Assembly (NCBI GenBank): GCA_036390995.1
Contig: DASWAT010000189.1
Span: forward strand, 1 to 22,904
DNA: 22,904 nt
Direction of reading: 5' to 3'
DNA from: DASQQQ01 sp036390995
Lineage (GTDB): Bacteria; Actinomycetota; UBA4738; HRBIN12
Part shown: piece by piece, positions 1 through 5,724 of the stretch
Numbering within the stretch: the stretch's first letter is position 1
How the letters are laid out: each line of letters opens with the position of its first letter
Position numbers and translations under genes: made by a program
The notes under the pieces: generated by a model
Databases searched by the model: none
What the model was told of the DNA's origin: nothing
Seen by the model: the letters and a program-made list of their open reading frames with translations, nothing else

Positions 1-352
1 CGCGGAGGAACCGCTGCTCGATCTCGGTCGCCCGGCCGAACAGGTCCGCGAGCTCGCGCTTGCGAGCCGCCTGGGATCCGGCACCCGTCGTCGAGCCGAT
101 CCGCCGCAGGGCCGCGTCCACGGCCAGGACCTCCAGCGTCGCCTCGGCGGCCGGCGGCGGGAGCTCGCGGAGGGACGCCCATCCGACGCCGATCGCCCCG
201 TGGGGCAACGCCCCCGAAAGGTACGCCACGGCGACGGGGACCTCCTCCGGCCGGGCCCCGCCAAGGAGGGAGCCGAGCCGCTCGATCTTCTTCGAGCGCG
301 CCCGCGCCCCGGCCACCCCGGCCGAGGTCCGTGCGATGTCGTTCAGCAGCAC
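1..352 (-). CDS. ligB: ATP-dependent DNA ligase, N-terminal part (3' end outside window)
   Basis: Only the first 117 codons are in the window; the gene runs off the left edge. The translation carries the N-terminal DNA-binding domain of actinobacterial LigB. It begins MLLNDIARTSAGVAG, followed by AVAYLSGALPHGAIGVGWAS, LPPPA, VDAALRRIGSTTGAGSQ and ATEIEQRFLRG, which match the family pattern I know from mycobacterial LigB (SWLSGELPQ, IGVGWA, LPPPAP, GSQ, ATEXEQTFL). LigB seals nicks using ATP and is accessory to NAD-dependent LigA. The catalytic lysine motif lies beyond the edge and cannot be checked. The start is the GTG at 352, which places LLNDIA exactly where the family begins; no Shine-Dalgarno sequence is visible. 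A CATGCT hexamer lies 6 bases upstream, so the mRNA may be leaderless. It is divergent from the small gene at 416. Confidence 0.9.
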   Translation of the reverse strand, partial: MLLNDIARTSAGVAGARARSKKIERLGSLLGGARPEEVPVAVAYLSGALPHGAIGVGWASLRELPPPAAEATLEVLAVDAALRRIGSTTGAGSQAARKRELADLFGRATEIEQRFLR

Positions 353-401
353 GGACAGAGCATGCCAAACGCTCGATCGGCTGGGTGTCCGCCACGCGGA
401 G

Positions 402-407
402 TAGGCT
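402..407 (+). promoter_or_regulatory. Candidate -10 element for a leaderless start at 416
   Basis: TAGGCT fits the actinobacterial -10 pattern TAnnnT and ends 8 bases before the ATG at 416. That places the expected transcription start at or next to the start codon. There is no Shine-Dalgarno sequence and no clear -35. The same hexamer at the same 8-base spacing precedes the ATG at 1232. Confidence 0.4.
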
Positions 408-415
408 TCGGGACG

Positions 416-679
416 ATGAGAGGAGATCGCGTCGAGGTCGTGGTGGACTCGGGATCCGGCGTCCTCAAGTACGAGATCGAGGCCACGAAGGCAGGGCGGC
501 GGGTCGAGATCTCGACGTCGCGCGGCGTGATCGAGGTGACCGAGGTGACCCGCCGCGGGGCTCCCGTCAGGACGGGACGGTTCATGGCGGACCGCGTGGT
601 GGCCCTCGTCGAGCATCCGGCGCCGCCGGTACCACGCCGCGGCAGGAGGCCCTACCGGAACCAGGCCACGCTCGTTTGA
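416..679 (+). CDS. Small hypothetical protein (87 aa)
   Basis: I do not recognise the family. The protein begins MRGDRVEVVVDSGSGVLKYE and continues with alternating hydrophobic/charged stretches (RRVEISTSRGVIEVTEVTRR) that suggest a small beta-rich fold, then a basic, proline-rich tail (PPVPRRGRRPYRN). There is no signal peptide, membrane segment or cysteine. The coding signal (G/C third positions, protein-like composition) begins at this ATG. The longer frame that starts at 200 overlaps ligB antisense and looks non-coding upstream of 416. It is divergent from ligB with a 63-base gap and convergent with the SnoaL-like gene. It could be a small nucleic-acid-binding protein because of its basic end, but that is only a guess. 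Confidence 0.65.
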   Translation: MRGDRVEVVVDSGSGVLKYEIEATKAGRRVEISTSRGVIEVTEVTRRGAPVRTGRFMADRVVALVEHPAPPVPRRGRRPYRNQATLV

Positions 680-690
680 CCGATCCTTCC

Positions 691-717
691 GAGCAGGGTG
701 CCGGGTTGGCACGGCTC
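691..717. terminator. Hairpin between convergent genes
   Basis: GTGCC (698-702) and GGCAC (708-712) form a 5-bp stem around a 5-base loop. An outer GAGC (691-694)/GCTC (714-717) pair extends it across a small internal loop. It lies between two convergent stop codons and could serve both strands. No T-run follows, so it is at best a weak terminator. Confidence 0.35.
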
Positions 718-1178
718 TATCGCTCGGCCTCGTGCTCGGGTTCGGACGGGGCGGCGCCCGCGTAGATCTCGGCGCCGATCTGCTGCATGAGTCCGAGGTC
801 GTCCCGGTGGCTCCACAGCTCGACGACCTTCCCGTCCCGGAACCGGAAGACGTTCACGCCGGAGAACGTCGCCGGCTGGTTCGTCGGTGCGCGCCCGCCC
901 CACCGTCCCGTGTTCGTCCCCTCGCAGGTCCATCGGGCCGCAACCAGGTCGCTCTCAGCCAGGATCAGGTCGACCCGCATCCGGAGGTCGGGGAAGGCCG
1001 CTCGGAAGTCTGCGGCGATCTTCGCCTGGCCGGCCGGACCGGGGAGCGCCTGCGTGGGCCGGAGGTCGTGCCGCACGTAGTCCCCTGCGAACACTTCTGA
1101 GGTCACCGAGACGTTCCCCTTGTTCCAGACCTCCTCGTAGAACCGCCGCACCAGCGACTTGTTCTCCTCCGAACCCAT
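717..1178 (-). CDS. SnoaL-like ester cyclase / NTF2-fold protein
   Basis: This 153-aa protein has the typical sequence of the SnoaL-like polyketide cyclase (ester cyclase) family, which folds as a single NTF2-like alpha+beta cone. Visible signatures are NKSLVRRFYEEVWNKGN near the N-terminus, YVRHD at about 34-38, a central FRAAFPDLRMRVDLILAESD, RWTCEGTNTG, and GVNVFRFRDGKVVELWSHRD near the C-terminus. Many members are annotated as cyclases but act on unknown small molecules, so the substrate cannot be named. The ATG at 1178 has a good Shine-Dalgarno sequence (GAGGAGGG about 6 bases upstream). No partner gene is adjacent; the downstream neighbour is convergent and the upstream ones are divergent. 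There is no signal peptide, so it is cytoplasmic. Confidence 0.85.
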   Translation of the reverse strand: MGSEENKSLVRRFYEEVWNKGNVSVTSEVFAGDYVRHDLRPTQALPGPAGQAKIAADFRAAFPDLRMRVDLILAESDLVAARWTCEGTNTGRWGGRAPTNQPATFSGVNVFRFRDGKVVELWSHRDDLGLMQQIGAEIYAGAAPSEPEHEAER

Positions 1179-1217
1179 GGCGACCCTCCTCGCGACTCGG
1201 TCTGGGTCCTTGCAGGA

Positions 1218-1223
1218 TAGGCT
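1218..1223 (+). promoter_or_regulatory. Candidate -10 element for a leaderless start at 1232
   Basis: TAGGCT ends exactly 8 bases before the ATG at 1232, the same hexamer and spacing as at 402-407. On the opposite strand the overlapping TATCCT (1214-1219) could instead be the -10 of the SnoaL-like gene, so the site may work in either direction. Confidence 0.35.
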
Positions 1224-1231
1224 GTGCCTTC

Positions 1232-1339
1232 ATGGGGGGCGTGAGCGCCAAGCGCGTCCCGGCGGTGCTCTTACCCGGGATCCTCATCCCGGCCCTGCGG
1301 TACAAGGTGGCCGCGGCGATCCGGCATCTGTGGCGCTGA
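1232..1339 (+). CDS. Possible 35-residue hydrophobic peptide
   Basis: A short frame encodes MGGVSAKRVPAVLLPGILIP and then a basic, amphipathic end (ALRYKVAAAIRHLWR). The middle (about residues 9-20) is hydrophobic but short for a full membrane helix. There is no Shine-Dalgarno sequence at normal spacing, but TAGGCT sits 8 bases upstream as for the gene at 416. It fills much of the 205-base gap between the SnoaL-like gene and the methyltransferase and ends 44 bases before the latter. Third positions are G/C-rich, as expected of coding sequence here, but the length is too small to be decisive. It may be a chance frame. Confidence 0.35.
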   Translation: MGGVSAKRVPAVLLPGILIPALRYKVAAAIRHLWR

Positions 1340-1383
1340 CCCTAGACACGACGAGGCACCGAGGGCCACACTCTTGCCCATCC

Positions 1384-2028
1384 ATGACCGACGAGCCCGA
1401 CCGCTGCTGCTTCGACGACTGGGCGAGCTGTTACGCCAGGCGGGCTCGGAGGCGCCGGCTGGGCGGTCCGTCGAGGGACCTGATCGCCGGGCTCGGCCGG
1501 GCGGGGCTGGAGGGCCGAACCGTCCTCGATGTGGGGTGCGGCGCCGGCGGGCTCGTCCTGGAGACGCTCGAACGCGGTGCGCGGACCGTCACGGGCATCG
1601 ACCTGTCGGCGGCCGCGATCGGGGAGGCACGCCGGCTCTCGGCCGAGCGCGGGGTCGAAGATCGGGCGGACTTCTCGGTGGGCGACGGCGCGTCGGCGAG
1701 CCTGGCGCCCCACGACGTCGTGGTCCTGGACAAGGTGTTCTGCTGCTACCCCGACGTCGACGGGCTCCTTGCGAACTCGCTGGCCGCGGCGCGGTCCGTG
1801 TACGCGTTCTCGATGCCTCCGTCGACGGGACTCAGGGGCGCGGTGCGGCGAGTCCTCGCCAGGACCGAGAACCGCTGGTACCGGCTCCGCCGTGGGAAGT
1901 TCGGCGGTTTCCAGACCCACATCCACGATGTCGGGGCGATCGACGCCCGAGTCCGCGCCGTCGGTTTCGAGCGCCTGGTCTCGCGCCGCCGGTTCGCCTG
2001 GGACCTCGCGATCTACGTGCGTCCGTAA
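1384..2028 (+). CDS. Class I SAM-dependent methyltransferase
   Basis: This 214-aa protein has a Rossmann-fold methyltransferase core. Motif I is LDVGCGAGG at 48-56, the acidic residue ending strand 2 is D73 (TGIDLS), and a motif-IV-like stretch is VVLDKVFCCYPD at about 113-124. The N-terminus (CCFDDWASCYARRARRRR) and the CCYPD stretch resemble the group that includes magnesium-protoporphyrin O-methyltransferase-like enzymes. No chlorophyll genes are nearby, so the substrate is unknown. The ATG at 1384 was chosen because methyltransferase homology begins directly after it; sequence upstream in this frame is the antisense of other genes. The product ends with an RRFAWDLAIYVRP beta-strand typical of the fold. 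It is cytoplasmic, with no signal or membrane segment, and appears monocistronic. Confidence 0.85.
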   Translation: MTDEPDRCCFDDWASCYARRARRRRLGGPSRDLIAGLGRAGLEGRTVLDVGCGAGGLVLETLERGARTVTGIDLSAAAIGEARRLSAERGVEDRADFSVGDGASASLAPHDVVVLDKVFCCYPDVDGLLANSLAAARSVYAFSMPPSTGLRGAVRRVLARTENRWYRLRRGKFGGFQTHIHDVGAIDARVRAVGFERLVSRRRFAWDLAIYVRP

Positions 2029-2051
2029 GCGATACTCCGCCCCGACCGGCC

Positions 2052-2081
2052 TTGCCTGCCCCCGAGGGCCGAGCCTATCCT
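2052..2081 (+). promoter_or_regulatory. Candidate promoter for the small membrane protein
   Basis: TTGCCT (2052-2057) and TATCCT (2076-2081) are separated by 18 bases, giving a plausible sigma-A-type -35/-10 pair. It lies about 50 bases upstream of the ATG at 2133, in the 104-base gap after the methyltransferase. Confidence 0.3.
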
Positions 2082-2132
2082 GGGACCTCGACACCAGGGT
2101 CGTCCGCACCGGCCTGAAGTAGGTTCGAGGTC

Positions 2133-2339
2133 ATGACTCTCAGAGAGAGAGCGCTGGCGTGGATCCGAGAGCAAGGCTGGACCCTGGTCCTCCTCGCGGG
2201 GGTCTTCGTCGTCGTGTTCGGTCTGCTGGGCTGGCTGAACCCTCTCGGCCGCCCCGCCCCTGCCCCGGCTCCGCTGGTCCGGGGCACGATCGTCCAGCTC
2301 TCCAGCCCTCCGGTGCCCGGTCCCACGAGAGGCCCGTGA
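2133..2339 (+). CDS. Small single-pass membrane protein (68 aa)
   Basis: The protein has a short basic N-terminus (MTLRERALAWIREQG), one strong membrane helix at about 16-36 (WTLVLLAGVFVVVFGLLGWL) and a proline/alanine-rich tail (GRPAPAPAPLVRGT) ending in PVPGPTRGP. The charge distribution suggests the N-terminus is inside and the tail outside the membrane. I do not recognise a family. The ATG at 2133 is preceded by GAGG about 3 bases upstream, and a candidate promoter lies at 2052-2081. It is convergent with the ABM gene, with a 32-base gap. The function is unknown. Confidence 0.7.
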   Translation: MTLRERALAWIREQGWTLVLLAGVFVVVFGLLGWLNPLGRPAPAPAPLVRGTIVQLSSPPVPGPTRGP

Positions 2340-2371
2340 GGTGGCGTTCGGCCGCGACTCCTCCGGATCCC

Positions 2372-2653
2372 CTACGAACTGCCCTTCTTGTGCCAGATGT
2401 GGGTGATCCAGTCGAGGCCCTCGGTGCCGGCCTCTTCGTTGAACCGCTCGCCGTACTTCTCGGACGCCTCGTGCATCTGGTCGTGGCCGTCCCATTCGGA
2501 CATCGTCGAGACCAGGCCCGGCTCGTTCTCGTCCTCGTAGACCCCGCCGTTGCGGGAGCCCATGGCCTCCATCATCGGCCTGTACTTCTCCGACGCCGCC
2601 ACGAACCGGTCGACGTCGGGGACCTTCACGATGAACTGCACGATGACCGACAT
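2372..2653 (-). CDS. ABM-like dimeric alpha/beta-barrel protein
   Basis: This 93-aa protein resembles the antibiotic-biosynthesis-monooxygenase (ABM)/dimeric ferredoxin-like barrel family. An opening beta-strand (MSVIVQFIVKVPDVDRFVAA) is followed by a helix (KYRPMMEAMGS), NGGVYEDENEPGLVSTMSEWD and a second helix (HDQMHEASEKYGERFNEEAG), then a terminal WITHIWHKK strand. Such proteins usually form homodimers and act as quinol monooxygenases, heme-degrading enzymes or stress proteins. The sequence does not show which. The ATG at 2653 has a very strong purine-rich Shine-Dalgarno sequence (GGAAGGGGGG), which decides the start; the 18 extra codons upstream in frame are Arg-rich and non-coding in character. 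Confidence 0.8.
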   Translation of the reverse strand: MSVIVQFIVKVPDVDRFVAASEKYRPMMEAMGSRNGGVYEDENEPGLVSTMSEWDGHDQMHEASEKYGERFNEEAGTEGLDWITHIWHKKGSS

Positions 2654-2713
2654 ACCGTCCCCCCTTCCGCGTGTTGGAAGACTGGCACGGCGGCGAGCGC
2701 GGCGCAACGCGAA

Positions 2714-2744
2714 GAGGAGGGGACGCGTCGCACATCCCCTCCTC
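2714..2744 (-). terminator. Strong hairpin after the first secreted paralogue
   Basis: GAGGAGGGG (2714-2722) and CCCCTCCTC (2736-2744) form a perfect 9-bp stem around a 13-base loop. On the minus strand it lies 28 bases after the stop of the gene at 2772 and is followed by TTCGCGTT. This fits a transcription terminator without a strong U-tract. Confidence 0.5.
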
Positions 2745-2771
2745 GCCGATCGTTCGTCTGAGCGTGTTCGT

Positions 2772-3158
2772 TCAGAACGAGGCCCTGCCGATGCAGCTCT
2801 CGCCGGTGTTCGCGTTCACGGCCTTCCCCCGGAACGCGTCCGTCCCCGCCGGGTTCGAGGTCACCAGCCGCACGGTGAACGAGCCGCTCGGCGCCTTCGT
2901 CACGCGGCTGCCGCCCAAGATCCGGGTGCCGTTCTTGAAGATCTTCACCTTCCAGGTCTGGCCCACGACGTTCGAGTCGACCTCGTACTCGACCTCGATC
3001 CGGCCGTCCTCGGGCGACAGCTTCAGCTTCCAGTCGGATGCCCCGCTGCACGATCCGCGCCGGATCACGTCGCCGTCCTTCGCCATCGCCGGCACCGCGC
3101 CGGCCAGCGACATGACGAGCGCACCGGCAACCGCCAGTCGCAGGAACCCCTTCATCAT
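2772..3158 (-). CDS. Secreted hypothetical protein, tandem paralogue A
   Basis: This 128-aa protein starts with a clear Sec signal peptide (hydrophobic core at about 6-20, cleavage likely after AMA near residue 25). The mature part (about 103 aa) has RRGSCSGASDWKLKLSPEDG, then EVEYEVDSNVVGQTWKVKIF, a glycine/threonine-rich turn and a C-terminal GESCIG motif. Only two cysteines remain after cleavage (in GSCSG and ESCIG), so one disulfide is likely. The alternating pattern suggests a small all-beta domain. It is a paralogue of the next gene upstream, sharing RRGSCSG, GQTW and TGESC in the same order. I have seen this type of protein as an uncharacterised actinobacterial family. The start is the first of two adjacent ATG codons at 3158, with GAGGAGG just upstream. 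Confidence 0.8.
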   Translation of the reverse strand: MMKGFLRLAVAGALVMSLAGAVPAMAKDGDVIRRGSCSGASDWKLKLSPEDGRIEVEYEVDSNVVGQTWKVKIFKNGTRILGGSRVTKAPSGSFTVRLVTSNPAGTDAFRGKAVNANTGESCIGRASF

Positions 3159-3231
3159 CCCGACCTCCTCTGCTTCACCGCCGGTCCGTCCGGCGGATAC
3201 GAACAGGTTCGCGGCAAGCGGGTCGCGGTTA

Positions 3232-3255
3232 CAACGGGACGACCGTCCCGGGACC
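3232..3255 (-). repeat. Hairpin repeat, copy 1 (after secreted paralogue B)
   Basis: This 24-base element differs from the copy at 3679-3702 at 2 positions. On the minus strand it starts 4 bases after the stop codon of the gene at 3260. It contains GGTCCCGGGACC, itself a perfect palindrome, followed by a second GTCCCG arm after a 4-base loop. The strand therefore has two mutually exclusive stems. TTGTAA follows the stem, so it may act as a terminator. Confidence 0.55.
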
Positions 3256-3259
3256 GCGG

Positions 3260-3646
3260 TCAGTACCCGAGCGCTCCGAGGCAGGACTCGCCGGTCACGA
3301 GGTTCACGCCGCTTGCCTTGATCCGATCCGAGCCGGCACGGTTGCGCGCGAGCTTCCGCACCCGGACCTCCCCGCCGTCGTCGGACACCTTCGAGCCGGC
3401 GTAGACCCGGGTCCCGTCGTTCGACAGGAACAGCTGCCACGTCTGGCCCTCGTCGCCGCCCCGGATCTCGAACCGGATCCGCAGGTACCTTCGCGACTCG
3501 CGGTCGACCCTCAGCTCCCACTCGCTGGGCCCGCCCGAGCACGAACCGCGTCGCCGAACCTCGCCGTCACGGGCCTGGACGGCGACGGGCACCAGCGACA
3601 GCACGAGGGCGGCCAGCAGGCACAACGAGAGGAGCCTGACTCTCAT
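3260..3646 (-). CDS. Secreted hypothetical protein, tandem paralogue B
   Basis: This 128-aa protein has a Sec signal peptide (MRVRLLSLCLLAALVLSLVP, cleavage likely near VQA-RD at about 25) and a mature domain sharing the layout of paralogue A. The shared elements are RRRGSCSGGPSEWELRVD, RFEIRGGDEGQTWQLFLSND, a GTRVYAGSKV turn and a final TGESCLGALGY. Two cysteines in the mature part match those of paralogue A and probably form a disulfide. Equal length and conserved cysteines point to tandem duplication followed by strong divergence. The ATG at 3646 has GGAGG only one base upstream, an unusually short spacing, so initiation may be weak or the true start may be the TTG eight codons in. Function is unknown; no enzyme motif is visible. 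Confidence 0.8.
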   Translation of the reverse strand: MRVRLLSLCLLAALVLSLVPVAVQARDGEVRRRGSCSGGPSEWELRVDRESRRYLRIRFEIRGGDEGQTWQLFLSNDGTRVYAGSKVSDDGGEVRVRKLARNRAGSDRIKASGVNLVTGESCLGALGY

Positions 3647-3678
3647 GCCTCCAGGTTCGGCGCGGACCTCCGCCGCGG

Positions 3679-3702
3679 CAACGGGACTTCCGTCCCGGGA
3701 CC
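3679..3702 (-). repeat. Hairpin repeat, copy 2 (after response regulator)
   Basis: This second copy of the 24-base element directly abuts the stop codon of the response regulator on the minus strand. The stem is CGGGAC/GTCCCG with a GGAA loop, a GNRA-type tetraloop, and the same overlapping GGTCCCGGGACC palindrome is present. TTGCC follows. It may terminate the two-component operon. Confidence 0.55.
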
Positions 3703-4328
3703 TAGTCGCGGAGTGCGCCGGTCCGCTCGGCCCACAGGGCTGCCTGGGTGCGGTCTGCGACGCCGATGCGCTGGAACAGGTTCGTGAGGTGGCCCTTCAC
3801 GGTCTTCTCGCTGATGCCGAGACGGCGGGCGATCTGCTTGTTCGCGAGCCCGGCGACGACGAGCGAGAGGACCTCGCGCTCGCGGGCGGTGAGATCGACC
3901 GCCTGGGGGCGGGTGCCGCGTTCGGCCAGGAGCGCGGCGGCGGCCTTCGGAGCCAGGGGCGCCTCTCCCCGGGCCGCTGCGCGGATCGCCCCGTGGAGCT
4001 CCTCCGGTTCCGCGTCCTTCAACAGGTAGCCGATCGCACCTGCGTCGAGCGCCTGCACGATCCGGTCCCGGTCCGAGAACGACGTGAACACCACGATGCG
4101 GGTGTCCGGCGATCCCTGCGCGAGCCGGCGGGTCACCTCGACCCCGTCGAGATCGGGCATCGACAGATCCAGGAGCAGCACGTCCGGCCGCTCGGCCGTG
4201 CACAGCGTCACCGCCTGCTCGCCGCCCTCCGCCGACCCGACCACCTCGACGTCGTCGAACGTCCCGAGCAGCTGCTCCAGGCCGACCCGCACCACCCGAT
4301 GGTCGTCGGCGATCGCCACCCGGATCAC
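3702..4328 (-). CDS. NarL/FixJ-family response regulator
   Basis: This 208-aa protein is a standard two-domain regulator. The receiver domain (about 1-120) has the acidic pair D8-D9 (IADDH), the phosphoacceptor D54 in LLLDLSMPDLDG, T82 in FTSF and K104 in YLLKDAE. The C-terminal LuxR-type helix-turn-helix (about 146-203) reads LTAREREVLSLVVAGLANKQ, then ISEKTVKGHLTNLFQRIGV. All phosphorylation-site residues are present. The GTG start follows the sensor-kinase stop by 13 bases, so the kinase gene is upstream in the same operon and is the likely partner. The target genes cannot be read from the sequence; the secreted paralogues directly downstream are candidates. The gene ends at the hairpin repeat at 3679-3702. 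Confidence 0.92.
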   Translation of the reverse strand: MIRVAIADDHRVVRVGLEQLLGTFDDVEVVGSAEGGEQAVTLCTAERPDVLLLDLSMPDLDGVEVTRRLAQGSPDTRIVVFTSFSDRDRIVQALDAGAIGYLLKDAEPEELHGAIRAAARGEAPLAPKAAAALLAERGTRPQAVDLTAREREVLSLVVAGLANKQIARRLGISEKTVKGHLTNLFQRIGVADRTQAALWAERTGALRD

Positions 4329-4341
4329 GTGCCCACCCGTA

Positions 4342-5631
4342 TCACGCCGGCACCTCCACGCGCATCACCGTACCGCCGCCCTCGCGCGGCAGGAGCGTCA
4401 TCGTCCCCCCGGCGTCGCGGACCAGCTCCTGGAGGATCTGCAGTCCGACGTGCCCCTGATCGAGGGCCCTCGCCACGTCGCCGGCCGCGACGCCCCGGCC
4501 GTCGTCCGCCACCTCGAGCACGGCGCTCGGACCTTCGCGACGCACCGTCACGTCCACTCGGTGCGCCCCGGCGTGGGCCTCCACGTTGCGGAGGGCCTCC
4601 TGACACGCCCGGTAGAGGAGCTCGTCGACCTCGGAGCCGAACCCGGCCGGGGGATCGATGTCGACACCGACCGCCAGGCCCTCGTGCTGGAGCCGGGCGG
4701 TGAGGTCGGAGAGCGCCGGTCCGAGCCCCGCCTGCTGCAGGTTGGGCGGGTACACCCCCACGATCGCGGAGCGGAGCGTTCGGATGCTCGCGCGCGCGGC
4801 CCCCGCGGCCTCGCCGAGCGCGTCGCGGGCGTCGTCGTCGTGGGATCCCTCGGCCACGGCCGACAGGCGCATCGCCAGACCGGTGAGGTCCTGCACCGGG
4901 CCATCGTGCAGGTCCCCGGCGATCCGTCGGCGCTCGCGGTCCGAGGCGTCCACGGCTCGCTCCAGGAAACGCTCCCGGTCCGCCTGCGCGCGCTGCACGC
5001 GTCGTGCGAGTCCCCAGGCGAGCGGCACCTCGAGCACGGCGAACGCGATCAAGGCGACCACGAGGACCGGCGCGAAGGTGGCCAGCAGGTCGCTCTCGCT
5101 GTTCGCCACGCTCGCGAACCGCTGGTAGGTCTCGAACAGCAGCGGTATCCCGTTCGGCGTGCGGATCCGCTTGTAGACCTCGAGCAGGTCGCCGTATCCC
5201 CGCTCGAACCGGTTCTCGGGCGCCTGGAGGTCCGACAGCTCCGCCGTGACCCCGCCCTCCCGGAGCGCCTCCCGCTCGTCGGCGCCGAGCTGGTAGCTCT
5301 CTCCGATCAGCCGGCTCTCGTCCGAGTACACGATCGTGCCGTCGGCGGTCCAGATCTTCACGCGGACGACGGGATCGTGCAGCACCGCGTCGGCCACGAC
5401 CCTCGCGATCGCTGCGCTCGCCTCGGCATCGCCCGTGAGCAGACCGTCGTCGAGACGTCCTCGCACCACGCTCGCGGAGAAGTCGGTGAAGTCCCTCGCC
5501 TGATCGAGCGCCTCGTCGGTGGCCAGGCGACGGAGCACCAGGACGCCGGTCACGGCCACGAGCGCCAGCACCACCAGCCCGAGCACCGCGAACACCAGCA
5601 CGGCACGCGCGACCGGCCCCGGCCTCCTCAC
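4342..5631 (-). CDS. NarX/LiaS-type membrane sensor histidine kinase
   Basis: This 429-aa kinase has two membrane helices (about 8-33 and 185-205) flanking an extracytoplasmic sensor of about 150 residues. The sensor contains VRVKIWTADGTIVYSDESRL, a single-Cache/PAS-like signature. The cytoplasmic part has a HisKA_3 dimerisation domain with phospho-acceptor H242 in RRRIAGDLHDGPVQ, then a HATPase domain with N349 in QEALRNVEAH (N box), DDGRG at 376-380 (G1) and GHVGLQIL (G2). All catalytic elements look intact. It heads an operon with the response regulator 13 bases downstream, its likely phosphotransfer partner. The GTG at 5631 has no Shine-Dalgarno sequence, but TACCAT lies 6 bases upstream. 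The stimulus is unknown. Confidence 0.92.
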   Translation of the reverse strand: MRRPGPVARAVLVFAVLGLVVLALVAVTGVLVLRRLATDEALDQARDFTDFSASVVRGRLDDGLLTGDAEASAAIARVVADAVLHDPVVRVKIWTADGTIVYSDESRLIGESYQLGADEREALREGGVTAELSDLQAPENRFERGYGDLLEVYKRIRTPNGIPLLFETYQRFASVANSESDLLATFAPVLVVALIAFAVLEVPLAWGLARRVQRAQADRERFLERAVDASDRERRRIAGDLHDGPVQDLTGLAMRLSAVAEGSHDDDARDALGEAAGAARASIRTLRSAIVGVYPPNLQQAGLGPALSDLTARLQHEGLAVGVDIDPPAGFGSEVDELLYRACQEALRNVEAHAGAHRVDVTVRREGPSAVLEVADDGRGVAAGDVARALDQGHVGLQILQELVRDAGGTMTLLPREGGGTVMRVEVPA

Positions 5632-5637
5632 GAGCAG

Positions 5638-5643
5638 ATGGTA
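5638..5643 (-). promoter_or_regulatory. Candidate -10 for a leaderless sensor-kinase transcript
   Basis: On the minus strand TACCAT lies 6 bases before the GTG at 5631, so transcription would be expected to begin at about the start codon. No Shine-Dalgarno sequence is present. GTACCATC also precedes the helicase GTG at 18604. Confidence 0.4.
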
Positions 5644-5654
5644 CGCAGACGGGC

Positions 5655-5689
5655 TCAGGCCGGCGCGCCCGGCCCGAACACGCGGAACG
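5655..5689 (-). repeat. 35-base near-repeat, copy 1 (encodes an FRVFGPGAPA-stop tail)
   Basis: This stretch matches 9334-9368 at 31 of 35 positions. On the minus strand it can be read as FRVFGPGAPA followed by TGA; the other copy reads FRAFGPGTPA-TGA. It sits in the 93-base gap between the cyclase gene and the sensor kinase, where no complete gene fits. It may be the remnant end of a lost gene. Confidence 0.5.
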
Positions 5690-5724
5690 TCATCTGCCCC
5701 AAGGGCGTGCTCCCCGCGAGGTCC

